The notes under the pieces were generated by a model, which was not told the DNA's origin, ran no database searches, and saw only the letters and a list, made by a program, of their open reading frames with translations. Positions 26,862 to 38,476 of a stretch of 64,000 nucleotides of DNA are shown one piece after another. Origin of the DNA: Epiperipatus broadwayi. Lineage: Eukaryota; Onychophora; Udeonychophora; Euonychophora; Peripatidae. The stretch's first letter is position 1; every line of letters starts with the position of its first letter. The stretch lies in contig JAQFVV010006334.1 in assembly GCA_028023455.1 (NCBI GenBank), forward strand, positions 3,213,792 to 3,277,791. The letters are read 5' to 3'. A program made the translations under genes and the position numbers.

Positions 26862-28605
26862 GAGCATGTCACAAACACTCTCAACAGCTGGAATGCTAAT
26901 TGTATAAAGAGCTCTTGCAATAGAATTCATGGTAAAAAGTTCCATCAATATGTTTATGGACATTCATTTAAAAGCTTCACAGACCTGTATTGGGAATATT
27001 TGGAAAGAGTACAATAAGTCCAAAACATGCTAGCCCAGTATGCTACAATGGACTAACATACTACTTTATGTGATTTCAAAATATGATACATGCCTGGAAA
27101 CCAAATAAAGCATGCAGACCACCTTTTCTAGAGATATGAAATAAAGCATATGTGAATTCATGTTACAGAAGTAAACAATATGGATGTGATAAAATCTAAT
27201 AGATAGTAAAATTGTAGTAGAATGGATGAAAAATTATGCAGGCTATCAGTTAATAAAAAACTATATCAAACAAAGGTGGTTAAAAACACTGCCAGTATGT
27301 AATATCATAAATCTAAAATGCTTGTGAAAAAATATATCTATATATAAATAATGTATTCTTATGACTGAGTTTTAATTCCAACTGGGGGGGGGGGGATGCA
27401 TGATAGAGCTGCTACATGAAGGACACCCCAGAATAATTCATATGAAAGAATTATAAAGACATGCCAATCCTGCCAATCAGCAGTCAAATTATCTGTGAAA
27501 TAATTACAACCATGGCCTGAAGCTACAAAACGTGGCAAAGGATCCATCTAAATTATGCACAACTATTTCATGGATGCATATTTTTTGTCGTCGTGGATTT
27601 GTACACCAAATGTATAGAATACAGAATGGTCAAAAATACCAATGTAGATAATATAATAAAAATACTAAATAAATTCTTAACAATACATGGATACCCTGTG
27701 CTAATAGTTAAGAGATGATGGTGCAGGATTTTGTTCAATACAACTGAAGAATATTATCTAGCTAAGAAGGAGTTACAACATTTATTAATACTGCCATACC
27801 ACCAAGAATCAAAAGTAGCAGAAAAGGCTATTCAACAAATAATGCCCATTAACTAAAATGGAATATGTAGATAATCGTGAAGTGCTAATTATGACAATGA
27901 TTTATCAGCACTTGATATTGAATTCAGTAATCAAAAAATTCTGGCAGAATTAATAAAGAAACACCATTTTAGGATTCACATTTATGTGTTTATTCTAAAT
28001 AAAATTATAGATATATTAAACAACCTCCATACTTCCCCCATTCTTTTTAAATTCACATAAGTAAAGATACAATAAAAGACAAATGACCCTCAAGATGGAT
28101 TTTGTGCTGAACCGGCACTCATCAGTTGGCCCAGGTCACTATCTCCCACATATATCTCTATTATATGAAGAGAATTAGAGAGAAGGAGGCAAAGTCAGAA
28201 TGTATCAAATTTAAAATAAGACAAACTGTCTGAATATGAGACCTACTGAAAAAAAAAAATGGATACCTTGAGTTATAACTAAGCTACTATCTAGCAAATA
28301 TACATAATTAAAGCAGAAAATGATAGAGAAGTAAGAAGGTATATTAACCATTTTAAATTTCCTTCTGGGTGCTGATAGATATAATAGAAAAAAAAACTGT
28401 AAATTTAGCTACTGCTCATGGGAATGATTTACTAAAAAACAGTCAAACTATTAAAATAGATAATACCAAATTAAACGTAGAAGAAAAATCTTCAAATCTA
28501 GATTCATATGATATATCTGCTGAATTAAAAAGTAAACTACCAAGTGAAGAAGTAAGACCGTACCCCTGCCGAGAGGAGCTACAGTATATTCTATTTCTAG
28601 AATAA
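26862..28605 (+). pseudogene. Ty3/Gypsy pol remnant: RNase H, integrase and pol C-terminus
   Basis: The plus-strand order is that of a Gypsy pol tail. RNase H: SMSQTLSTAG, then RALAIEF and KFHQYVYGHSFK in shifted frames (26866-26980), then PGNQIKHADHLF (about 27090-27130). Integrase zinc-region remnant: HEGHP...MKEL near 27420. Integrase core: WQRIHLNYAQLFHGC, FFVVVDLYTKC and FLTIHGYPVLIV (27530-27710), then LPYHQESKVAEKAIQQI (about 27790-27840). The usual first catalytic Asp of HxDYA is Asn here, and the D-N-G box is destroyed. From 28290, ENDREVRRYINHFKFPS and a basic, proline-containing tail resemble the pol C-terminus. Gag, protease, RT and recognisable LTRs are missing. Many stops; inactive. 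Confidence 0.75.
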
Positions 28606-28609
28606 ATGA

Positions 28610-29400
28610 GAGAAATTGTTATATATTGACTAAAAACTAAATAATCTTAATGTATAAAATTTTATAATACACAAAAATGCATGCATGTGTGTGGATAAAT
28701 TTAATCAATAATAAAAGACAAAAATTTACTCATGAAAAAATTAGTATGTATAATAATTAAAATTATGCAAAACTGAAAATAATATGCAAAGAAGTAATAA
28801 GGAAAGTTATTATGCAAATTAAATAAAGCAAAACAAAATTACCAATCTAAATATATGTGTGAGCAGTATCACACATAAAATTCAGTGTAAACAGTACTGT
28901 GTTTGTGGCATGGAAATGTGTGAACAGTTTAGTATGGCGAAGAACAAATAGTGCAGAATTAACAATGAAGAGTAACAACACAAAATAAAATACAGTGAAA
29001 CAAAATGCAGCATTATAGTTATACACTATAAAGAATTGTACATGCAAAGACTATAAATGAGAAAAGACAAATTAATGTAATTGTATATGAAACACAAGAT
29101 TCCCTAATTATATATGCAAGTTAATTTAATGCAAAATAACCAGAGAGCTGCTAATTGAAGTATTAACATTTACTAATATTATATATTTAGAATAATAAAC
29201 ACTTTGTTAAGCTTAAGTTTGAGTTGTTTTTATTTTCCAAATATTTACTGAGTGTACAGCTAGCTTAGGTAAATCTGGCATATCACACATATCATACTGA
29301 TGATATTATAACATTTTGACCAGCTGGTACATTATACATATAAGGACATTATAACAGATTGTATACTTTAATATTTATTTTAATAACTAGTATAATCATC
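28610..29400. other. AT-rich stretch between retroelement remnants
   Basis: No recognised coding sequence. A small palindrome GTGTGAGCAGTATCACAC lies near 28856-28875. It could include an eroded LTR of the preceding Gypsy remnant, but no second LTR is present for comparison. Confidence 0.4.
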
Positions 29401-29404
29401 CAAA

Positions 29405-29690
29405 AATATGTTGGATTTAAAAGTGGTTTAAGCACAGTCAATCAAATTTAAATACTGAGAGAAGTTGTAGAAAGAACTATTGAATATGTCACCATTATTC
29501 TTTGGATTTATAGATCATAAAAGGCTTTGGATTCTGACTAAAACAGTGTACTATCAAGATATAGATAGGGATACCACCATATTTTGAAGAATATTTAACA
29601 AAATGCACCAACAGTGATGGTGATAAAAAGATTAACATTGAGAAAGTTATACAATACTATTATTGGTAGAAAACTTATTTCTGTAGTAAA
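29405..29690 (+). pseudogene. RTE-type reverse transcriptase fragment
   Basis: In decayed plus-strand frames it follows the RTE RT from the block equivalent to AGFKSGFSTVHHIQVLREVI at 51.2 kb through the region equivalent to the A motif to INIEKVIQ, the equivalent of VNIEKGVRQG. It stops at an A-run near 29690, where a separate copy begins. Confidence 0.65.
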
Positions 29691-30290
29691 AAAAAAAAGA
29701 TAAAACTATTACTAAAAACAGAGATGCATCATGAAATGAATGGAAAACTTCTATAAAGAATTATCTAACAATAAAGAATAAAAAAATAAAGTATCTCCTA
29801 CAATGACAAGCTCCATGTAGTAATGGAATAATAATATCTTGAAATAGAAAACTTGTTGGCAAGTTATATCCAAATGTCTAAATGATAAGATGCACCAGAT
29901 GTTTGAAAGAATGAAAGTAGTTATTTTAATATTTTAAAAAGGTGATAAAGAAGATATTACAAATTAATGACTTATCAGTCTTTTATCAGTTCTATACAAA
30001 AAAATTTATCAAAATAATTTACAATTCATCTACAATAAAGTTTGGATTTTAATCAACCAAAAGACCAAATGAAATTTAAAAGTAGTTCAGCATAGTGCAT
30101 CATATAAGTTATAGAAAGAACTAATGAATATAAGTTGTCATTATGCTTTGGATTTATAGATTAAGAAAAGGCTTTTGATTCTTCAAGCAATTCTATAGTA
30201 ATTAGAGCATTGGATCACCAAGATGCAGACCTAGAATATTATCATATTATAATAAATCTTTACTAAATTATTACAACAATGATTAATTAT
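29691..30290 (+). pseudogene. RTE-type LINE copy, 5' part, interrupted by a LINE insertion
   Basis: Starts with the RTE linker (ACTATTACTAAAAACAGAGA, matching 52954 onward) and passes into the RT region (FGFVDYEKAFD equivalent near 30140-30180) as far as the codons equivalent to KNATATIR. There it is cut by the element at 30291-35889. The rest of the same copy resumes at 35890. Heavily mutated. Confidence 0.75.
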
Positions 30291-31139
30291 CTTTTTAAAA
30301 GGAAAATTTATTCACAATCCATAAGAATCATTTACAAAAAAAAAAGGACCTTTATATATCAATCTCAATGGAGACCAGTTAACAAAATCAAAGGTTATGC
30401 TTGTCTACATAGAATAACCAATTAATTTCATAACAATTACATTAAGACATTAGTTATCATCAGAAATTGAAGACATATAACTTCCCATTCCAGAAAATCA
30501 TAGATGTGGCCCATTTACATTAATCTGATCATGTATATCACATATATGATGATGTTAGTCAATTCAAACACATATAAGTTTGTTTAATTTACGAACATGT
30601 AGATAATGATTAAAAACATATTTAGCCATTTAGTCTGTAGAGCTTTATCTTACCAAGTGAAGAGCACTTCCAATGTTTCTGTGTGTATTAATTTAACATT
30701 TAAATTTCGAGAGATTAATCATTTTGTACCATATATTGAAAGCCATACGGTTAGCCAATCCAAGATAGGGATAACATTCATAAAAATTACTTAAAAAGCA
30801 CGTTTTCATAGAATACCTAAGACTGAAAATTATATGAAATATACATATATTCTTTACAGTAAACAAATCGGTTACCATTAAGCATTATTAATGCAGTCTT
30901 AATACATTTACTGGGTCACTGATTAAAACTGATTCGTTAATTAAATGAAAGCCCTTTCCTACTAATCATCAATTAGGTGAATAACTTTATAATAGCATTT
31001 TCTAGTTCTTGGATCTCTTCTATATAAAGTTTATCTAAAATGTTTTAGGTAAATGGTTCACTCAAATTTTCTTAGAATCTGTGGATTTACAACTTTTATA
31101 TTCTTTTCATCATTGATACTACACTTTGTTTTAGGTTTA

Positions 31140-33113
31140 TTAGGAAGCAGGTCTGGTTAAACATCCAATTTTCAGAGAAAATTTTTGGTCTAATTCTTTA
31201 ATTTCTTCTAATAAGTGTAAAGTCATTTTAATCATGTCATATTCTTCTCCACTTTCGAAGATGATCTTATTTCTCAGTGACCAAATGCAAAAATTTATAA
31301 ATGTTGCCAATCTTATGATTTCAAAATGTCCATTCTTGAAGGCTTTAATCAAATTTACACAAGCTGATTCTTTGTTTTTAATGAGAGATTTAATAATATT
31401 TCTTATGTTATTCCAAATTTGACACTCTTCCAATATATGTACCATTGTCTCATCACTTCGCCTACATAGTGTGCATGTAGAGTCCAGATTATAATTCCTT
31501 TTACTATGTAGGAAATCAGCGGTAGGAAAGGCCCTGAGGTTGACCTTGATTAAAAAATCAACAAACCTCGGTTCCAATTTTAGACGTTTGGTCAACCTCA
31601 AGAACCTCAATATCGCAATCGAAAGAATATTGTCAATTTTTAGTTTCTTCCAGATTCATAAGATCATATGTGTTCCAGTAGTTTAGTTTGTTGTTGAAGA
31701 TTGTTCCTGGGTTCTTCATTTTTAGATTGATAAATACTATGGAGATTTGCTTTTGAATCCAAAGCCTTCCACTTTTGGGAGGTGGCCTATTGGTAGGAGT
31801 TATTTTCTTCTGGAAATATTGGCCATTCCATATCTGGGTTTTTCATAAATAATCTGGTAAGTACTTTATGAGAACACTGTATTAATTAAGATCTTGACAG
31901 CCTAAGCCGTTCATCTGTTTAAGTTTCTGTAGGAGGTGCAGGCTGATATCAGGAGTTCCCCCCTCCAACACAGCTGCCAACATTCCTTATAAAGGCTTTT
32001 GTCGATGAGAAGCCCGCAAGGAAGTATGTGATCTTGAGAAGCATGACAGCATTCATTAGCGCAATTTTCCTGAACAAAGACAAATAAATCTTCTCCAATG
32101 AGCCAATAAATTTTGTTATCTTAATCATTATATAATTTTCAATTCCTTCCTCATTTTAGATGGGATGGGGACGCTAAATGAAAACCCAGGAACTTCTGAC
32201 AGGGAGCCATAAACATGCCGGTCATAATCAATCAGATCGCCGATTTCTCCTTGTTGACAGACCAAATTCACATTCCAATCGGTCCAAGAGCTCCTCTAGC
32301 CCAGCGAACTCCTCCCATGAAGCAAAAAAAACCACCACTTGTCCATATAGGAGACATAATGGACCCTCTCCCTCAGCAAAAGTATGGGTATCCCTTTAAG
32401 AGATGCTTCGATGCTTAGCAGGAGGGGATTCACATAGACAGTGAAAAGGAGCGCACTCAGAGGAGAGCCCTGAGAAATAGAAACAACAGGCTTAAACCCT
32501 GGGAACATCCTCCCATCCAGAGACAAAAACACCTCCCTATTATACAGGAGGTTCTCTATCATCTTGCGGTAGGCAGCTGGTACTTTGAGTCCCTCCAGGA
32601 TCTTCATAAATGTGTCAACTCGAACGCAATCAAAAGCGGCAGCAAAATCGAGCTGAACTGCGATTGGATGCGACATCTTCTTCATATGAATGTGGTCTAT
32701 CAATAGACAAAATTGGCTCACAGCATTAGCCATCGAGCTCCCCTTTTTGGCAAACTGGTATTTAGACAGCTGATCAATTATAATATCTTGTATGTCATTT
32801 TTAATTAGGGCCTCAACTGTCTTTACCAGTAGAGAGATCATCAATATTGGCATGAGATTCCCCAGGTTCCGAGGGCCTTCTAGTTTCTTAACCAGAGGAA
32901 CCATGGTAATTGGGTTGATCCCTGGAAGTTCCTGGCAGCCATCAGCCAAAAGATCTGCCACTCTTTAATGATTGGTGCTGAGAAAGCACTTAAATGAAGC
33001 AGGAGGAATTTTAGGATTCCATGCAAGCCAGGATGAGTTTTGACTGGCATCATCTTTAATTTATCAATAATTCTTTTTTCTGTGATTTTATGGATTTCAA
33101 TCATTGATTTCAC
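31140..33113 (-). pseudogene. LINE reverse transcriptase and C-terminal CCHC, broken
   Basis: Frames 33113-32880, 32961-32296 and 31610-31140 make up the RT. Landmarks: the pre-palm KTHPGLHGI (from K-x-PG-x-DG), motif A IAVQLDFAAAFDCV, motif B SISQGSPLSALLFTVYVNPLL, and a worn motif C VSYMDKW in which the second catalytic Asp is Lys. About 690 bases (32295-31611) between the palm and the C terminus are frameshifted. The last frame has CTLCRRSDETMVHILEEC, a C-x2-C-x8-H-x4-C knuckle typical of LINE C termini. The loss of one catalytic Asp would itself abolish activity. Confidence 0.8.
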
Positions 33114-33318
33114 CTGGTTTAAACTTTTCTACATATCACATATCCTGGCCAACATGGAAGACCCTCCATATACATTGCCATCTATCTCAATCACTCTAGG
33201 TACCTTGGCCTTTCTGCCTGCTCCAAGGGCCCACCTAAGATAGCCTCTGGTTCAGCAGTGCTGATGTATAAATTGCCATGATCTCTTTATAGAAAGATAT
33301 TCAGCAACTTCTTCCTGC

Positions 33319-34242
33319 TTACTTTTGTATTTCAGTTTCAAGTCTCTGATAGATTCGACATTTCTGTGCCTCATTGGGCAAGTTTATTAATTTTGCCGCA
33401 ATCTTATCTAATTCGGATAATAACCGAATAGGTCCCTGGACTTTTGAGGTGCATTTAGTAATCAATTTAACAAGAATCTCTGTAAATTGCATCCATGCAT
33501 GATATGGATGAAGATGACTTAAATATGCCTCAAATACTAGGTGGACATTCATATTTGTTTGAGTTAGCATTCTTATAGTTCTGGGGAGCTCCTGTGCTGA
33601 GACATTAGAGTTATTAAACTCAAAACCACCTTCAATTGAAAAATGGTCTGAAAACGTAATTGGTCGCAGTTTCACCTTCAGGGATTTAAAAAATTTCCGG
33701 GGAGACAAATAGCAAATCAATCAGTGATTTTGCCTGCCTTCTTTATTATAAAAGCAGAAGGCCTCATCTGGAAACAGCGATCGACAGCTAATCAATTTCT
33801 GATTTATCAATCATCCATATCTATACTGAAAATTATCATATGTTGAGTATTAGTCCTCAATGCTATATTTATATTCTGTATAATTTTGTGTATGATTTCA
33901 GGTTTTTTAGAAAGATAAAGGTTAATTAGGTTAAAAGTATAATTTTTAAATTTGATAATTGCAATCAAGCAGTTATTGTCAATTTTGATGATTTTAAAAA
34001 AGGTGATAGGGGAATTTTTATTTATTATAATTGTGACCCCTCCTGCAGCCATATTGGAATAGGAATAATGAAAAAAACCCAAAGATATTTATTTTATTAA
34101 TAATGTGCTGATCAGTTTTGTTATGCATCTTTGTCTCCCCAAGATATATATCAGAGCTACAAACATGGAACCATCGCTCCAAAGCAAAGGCCCTTGCCCA
34201 TGAATTCAAGCCCCTAATTTTCATTGAGGCAATTTTAATCAT
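33319..34242 (-). pseudogene. LINE apurinic/apyrimidinic-type endonuclease, broken
   Basis: Three overlapping or adjacent minus-strand frames (34242-34018, 34082-33807, 33720-33319) together follow an AP endonuclease. KIASMKIRGLNSWARAFAL corresponds to the N-terminal NxRGL block, DIYLGETKMHN to the catalytic QETK block (Glu retained), AAGGVTIIINKN to the GGV-I block, IFSIDMDD is a worn GDFN-type block, and TFSDHFSI keeps the final SDH. Frames join only through shifts. It would nick target DNA for target-primed reverse transcription if intact. Confidence 0.72.
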
Positions 34243-34652
34243 CTAATAGTCTGATTAAGAAAATCAGAACATGCTACCAGCTCTTCACCAGTTTTATTCT
34301 TCTTTTGATAATGCTCATTTAACTTCATAACAAATTCCGGCAACTGTACTATTATTTCTTGATCACTGATTTTATGAGATTTAATTGATTCCTTTTTATC
34401 TTCAAAATTCTCCTTGTCACTAGGTGGGACAATGATCGTTAAGTTGTCATTGATAAATTTCATCTGGAATGGGCTCCATCAGCGGTTCATTTGAGAAGAA
34501 TTTAATCTTGTTTTCTTAATTAATTGAGGTGATGAGTCTATTTCTTGTTCTGATAAATCCAATAAATTCACTGTATGTACACTTTCACAGTCCGAATTTA
34601 CTCGATTGAGGAGAGACTGAAGCTTTTGTTCTCAGCCTTTTTTCCTTCTATG

Positions 34653-35884
34653 CTACACTCTTCTTTCATTTTGTGTTATTTTCTCCATTTGTGCTAAGGT
34701 CTCTACATACCACGGACTAGGCTCTCCCATGGATGATGCAATGTCTTCATTTAATGACTGTTTTTTGACAGTATCAAACTGTGATGAAACAACTTGAATC
34801 AAGTTCTGAATTGCCTCCTCCTTGTTCATTATTTTAAGTTTATTCCTTTTCTGTTCTTCTCTTGTATCTACACCAGGCCATGATCCTATGTTATTATAAC
34901 TTCTGGCTTGACATTTATGAAATCTTTTCCTTATAGCTCCACAGAAGTTGCATTTTCTGTTGGGGCATTCCCTCACTAGATGCCCACGATGCTTGCAAAA
35001 AAAAAGCACTGTGGGGCTACACCTTTCAACATGATGATTAATGAAGCCTCTTGGTAATCAATCAAAGAGGGGAAAGGAGATATTCCTTTCTTTAATATTA
35101 ATTTAAAATTGCCAAATTTGTTAAAAATTGTGTACCCTGAAAATTGCTCGATTGGTATTGAAGGCTTAGAATTTTTCCAAAAGGGCTTAGAATTTTTTGC
35201 AAGTCTGCAAGACCAAAATTCACACCATAATTTCAAATCAAGTCTATTTAAGTCTATGTAGATCAAAAGTATATTTGATATAGTCTTGAATTTATTTTTA
35301 AATGCTTCTTTCATTAAAGAATTGTTAAATTGCACAATTAGATATCTATCATTAGCATGAAATAAAATTTTATATATCGTTTGTCGGAGGCCCTGTTGTT
35401 TAATTAAAGCATATAGATCTTGTACAGGAAATTTAAATAGATTTAAATGATTATCTGTGGTCGTCATAATCAATGTATTATCATGTTTATATGTCTGGAA
35501 TGACCTCATCAGGACTGCTGGAATAACCTGATTAAATTGATCAGAGATTGCAGAATATATTGAAGGGTTATTTCTAATTTCCTCTTCAAGGTCATCAATT
35601 TCTGACATCACCTCATCCATCTTATTCACTTCATCCAAGTGCATCATCTGCAAAGATCTTATGTGGCTATTTGTTTCCTCTCGTCCCCGAGAACCACTTT
35701 GCAAATGAACATCATTATTGTTTTGCATGTTTATATTCATCTTTATGGTTTCTGCATATGTCATGGGCACTGTATTATTTTCGTTTTGAATTTTACTGTC
35801 CCATGGGCACTGTATTATTTTCATTTTGAATTTTACTGTCCCAATTTTGACTAGTTTGCTTAAGGGAGTTAACTTTTGTATCAA
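34653..35884 (-). pseudogene. LINE ORF1 (gag-like, CCHC zinc knuckles), frameshifted
   Basis: A 302-codon frame (35884-34976) overlaps a 118-codon frame (35009-34653), implying a frameshift near 34990. The first part is acidic then nucleic-acid-binding-like, with no domain I can name. The second carries the zinc-knuckle region CKHRGHLVRECPNRKC followed by CNFCG...FHKC, as in L1/Tx1-type ORF1 proteins. The product would package LINE RNA. There is no ATG at the upstream edge, so the N terminus is probably missing. A 40 bp tandem duplication (35762-35841) near the 5' end also disturbs the frame. Confidence 0.7.
35762..35841. repeat. 40 bp tandem duplication in LINE ORF1
   Basis: The unit CATGGGCACTGTATTATTTT... 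is present at 35762-35801 and 35802-35841 with one G/A difference. Forty is not a multiple of three, so the duplication shifts the reading frame of the N-terminal ORF1 region. Confidence 0.9.
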
Positions 35885-35889
35885 CTGTC

Positions 35890-36735
35890 AATGATTAATT
35901 ATATAGTGACATTAAGATGATTATTATTGAGAAGGGGATATGACAGGATGATTCCATATTTCCAAAATGTTTTCCTGCAGTTTTACAAATAATATTTTGT
36001 GGATTAAAGTAATGGAGTTATTTTAAATCATTTAAATTTTGCAGATGATGAAGTTGTTTTGCTTCAAGAAATATTGTGAGAGTTATCAGACAAAAGTAAG
36101 ACTAAAAATAAATACTAAAAAGACTAAAGTAATGTTGAATGGGATTTTCTCAGAATTAAAAAATAATAGTTGATATTCATAAATTAGAAGTTAACAATTA
36201 CAAATACCTTGTTCATATTATTAATGTATAAGAAAACATAATACTTAAAATGATCAAATTTCAATGTTAAAATTTGTCCATAATGTTGAATGGAGTGCTT
36301 TTGTAAGAAATAATTTAATATTAAAAGGAAATGTGTTTATGTATTTGAAAAGAAAAGTTTATAATAAAGGGTGTTTGACTAGTTTTTTACTTATGGATCT
36401 AAGACTTAGACACCTAACAGAAGGGCAATGCAGACAATTCAGATCACTTAACAAAGTTTGGAGAGAGATGTGGTAGGAGTAACAAAAAGGTGGTCAAAAA
36501 AAACATATTATAAGGATCAGAGAAGAAACAGGTACTACAGAATTATGAGAATGAAATGAGACTGGGCTGAATATATTGCTATAAAAGAAAATAATAGGTA
36601 GATGCCCTGAAATTCTGAAATGGATTCCAAAAAACTGTAAAAGATCTATAAAGAGAAATGTGAGATGGATGAATATGTGAAGAAGAAAAACTGGATCAAT
36701 AATTGTTGAAAATGATGATGATGAACTGCTTTTTC
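35890..36735 (+). pseudogene. RTE-type LINE copy, 3' part (continuation of 29691-30290)
   Basis: Resumes the plus-strand RTE at codons equivalent to LHSDTGK and continues through IEKG, HLNFADDEVVLL (the catalytic FADD box intact at about 36025-36060), the thumb region and the C-terminal RTE domain. It ends in GATGATGATGATG near 36709-36721, the 3' GAT-repeat tail also seen on the 50 kb copy. Frames are broken, though FADDEVV and a 70-codon stretch (36264-36476) persist. Confidence 0.78.
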
Positions 36736-36739
36736 TCTC

Positions 36740-37230
36740 AACTATATTTTTCATTATAACTTTAGAACTTATTCAAATTTTTTAAAAGTTGTTAATAATT
36801 TTTTTTTATTAGTTGGCAAATTACATTTCTAAAAAAATTCCAGTATATATTTTTACTTCACATTTTATAAATATAACAAAAAACAAAAAAAAAAAACAAA
36901 TCCACCCATTGATCTTCACTGTTAACCACCATAGATAAGTTAATTTACAAGTGTCATACTTTTTAACAAGCAATTATTTCAAATAACATTTGTTCAATAA
37001 TCACACAAATGATCCTAAATTATTATTTGTTAGATTAGAAATTATTTTGAATTAAAAATTTTGAAATTAAATTTATTTAATAAATTAGATGTCTTCACAA
37101 TGTGATTAAAAATCTAAATAAAAAAAAAGTCTATGCTGTATTTGTGGACAATAAGTAGTGAAGACAAATTTTATTTACTTTGCTAAAAAGTCATTTTACT
37201 CTTAAATTTTATAGAAATAAAAATACATAC
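36740..37230. other. Intron sequence next to an Ig exon
   Basis: AT-rich with homopolymer A/T runs. No feature seen apart from the splice donor of the adjoining exon at 37230-37225. Confidence 0.5.
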
Positions 37231-37488
37231 CTTGAACTTTCACAGTAAGATATTGATTTTTCATTGAATACAAACCACTGTCATTCAAGTGAAGGCTAGT
37301 TATATTTATTACCGTTCCACTACCAGAAGTGTCAACTGTTAATCGATTAAGAAAAGGTGCATCTGCTAAATGGAATGGTAGAGCAGAACTAAAACGACAT
37401 ATAGCTTTCTTATTAAAAGATAATAAATAATCGCTGATATCAAACTTTAATGAAATGTCATCCCCTTCATCTATTAGTATCACATTAT
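37231..37488 (-). CDS. Ig-superfamily gene, internal exon (V-like Ig domain)
   Basis: This 258-base exon (86 codons) is bounded on the minus strand by a TCTTTTCAG acceptor and a GTATGT donor, and both introns are phase 1, the usual phase for one-domain Ig exons. The product has an Ig-fold pattern: a B-strand-like ISLKFDIS, a C-strand-like ICRF, then GSGTVINITSLHLNDSGLY leading into a G-strand-like YLTVKV. The NDSGLY string matches the conserved D-x-G-x-Y tyrosine corner of V-set domains. The cysteine normally two residues after that tyrosine is absent, as is the B-strand cysteine, so the canonical disulphide is missing. It is the most 5' of the three Ig exons found. The role is inferred to be an extracellular recognition or adhesion domain; the protein family cannot be named from this part. 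Confidence 0.72.
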
Positions 37489-38469
37489 CTGAAAAGAGAA
37501 AATAATTAAGATTGTTAAAATCATTTTTACTGCTTTAATTGAATGATTGGTAAGAAAAAGATTTTTTATGTGAGAACTAAAAAATGAAACAATTCTGACT
37601 AAAAACACATAATAAGCATAACACTATTTCCTAGAAATGCCATTAACATAAAAAACTGTGTTATAATATAATTAACAGAAACTACTAAATCTTTATGCAC
37701 TCTGTACAATATTTTTTAAACTTGTAAATCTTATCTTTTGAAGAAAAAAACATCAATCTCCACATGACTCATTTCATTAATAAATGATCTTTTCAGAAAA
37801 TACTAGAATATAAAGATTTAATATGCCTTCTATTAATTACATATTTACAATGCTAACAAAGTATTTATATATATAAATTATAAGTAGATGATATCAAATT
37901 TGAAAGTCTGATTTCACATGCCATTAATAGCAACTTCAATTTTTAAGCAGTAACCAATTTGATTGATTTATGAATGCTCATTTATAATTGTCTCCAATTA
38001 AAAAATAATAATAGTGATGGAGTCACAAAAAATAAAATTATAAAATAATTCCCAAATCTAAATCATCTGATAGATCTCACATATTATTCAGGATTGCCTT
38101 ATAAATTTTAAGGACTATCTACTTTTAAGTCATCAACCTCTTTGTAACTTTCCATTTTCATCCTTTACTCATGAACTCAAAAAGCCACAGGTTCTATGGC
38201 TGCAAGTTTAGAATAGTTTTTTTTCCCCATATAATTCTCCATTTTTCTCTATTTTTTGTGAGAAGACTGAATGAATGCAAATTAGCTCCATATCATATTA
38301 GTACTATGTAGTTTTCCCCTTTTGTTTGCATTTTGTTTACTACCAAAAATTCTTTACACAAATATATATATATATACAGTTCTATTTTTAAGAAGCATTC
38401 CAAAATATTTTTTCTATAAATTTCTAAATATTATTTTTTTTTAATTCTACTAAATTCCAAAGTCTATGT
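37489..38469. other. AT-rich sequence upstream of the first recognised Ig exon
   Basis: Begins with the acceptor of the 37.2 kb exon. It contains a TA run near 38361-38376 and no recognisable additional exon. Confidence 0.5.
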
Positions 38470-38476
38470 CTAACAA

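Larger units (their letters stand above)
30291..35889 (-). mobile_element. Tx1/L1-like non-LTR retrotransposon inserted in an RTE copy
   Basis: A 5.6 kb minus-strand LINE lies between two perfect copies of a 13 bp target duplication (AATGATTAATTAT at 30278-30290 and 35890-35902). It carries, in order, ORF1 with gag-type zinc knuckles, an apurinic-type endonuclease, a reverse transcriptase and a C-terminal CCHC. All frames are broken by shifts and stops. ORF1 is open right up to the 5' end, which suggests modest 5' truncation. The 3' 850 bases (30291-31139) are probably 3' UTR and have no long poly(A). Tx1/L1-like is inferred from the domain order and the ORF1 knuckle pattern; the clade is not certain. 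Confidence 0.82.

Noticed and set aside
32178-32418. Two plus-strand frames over the Tx1-like RT
   Set aside because: Shadows of the minus-strand RT, which carries the conserved motifs.
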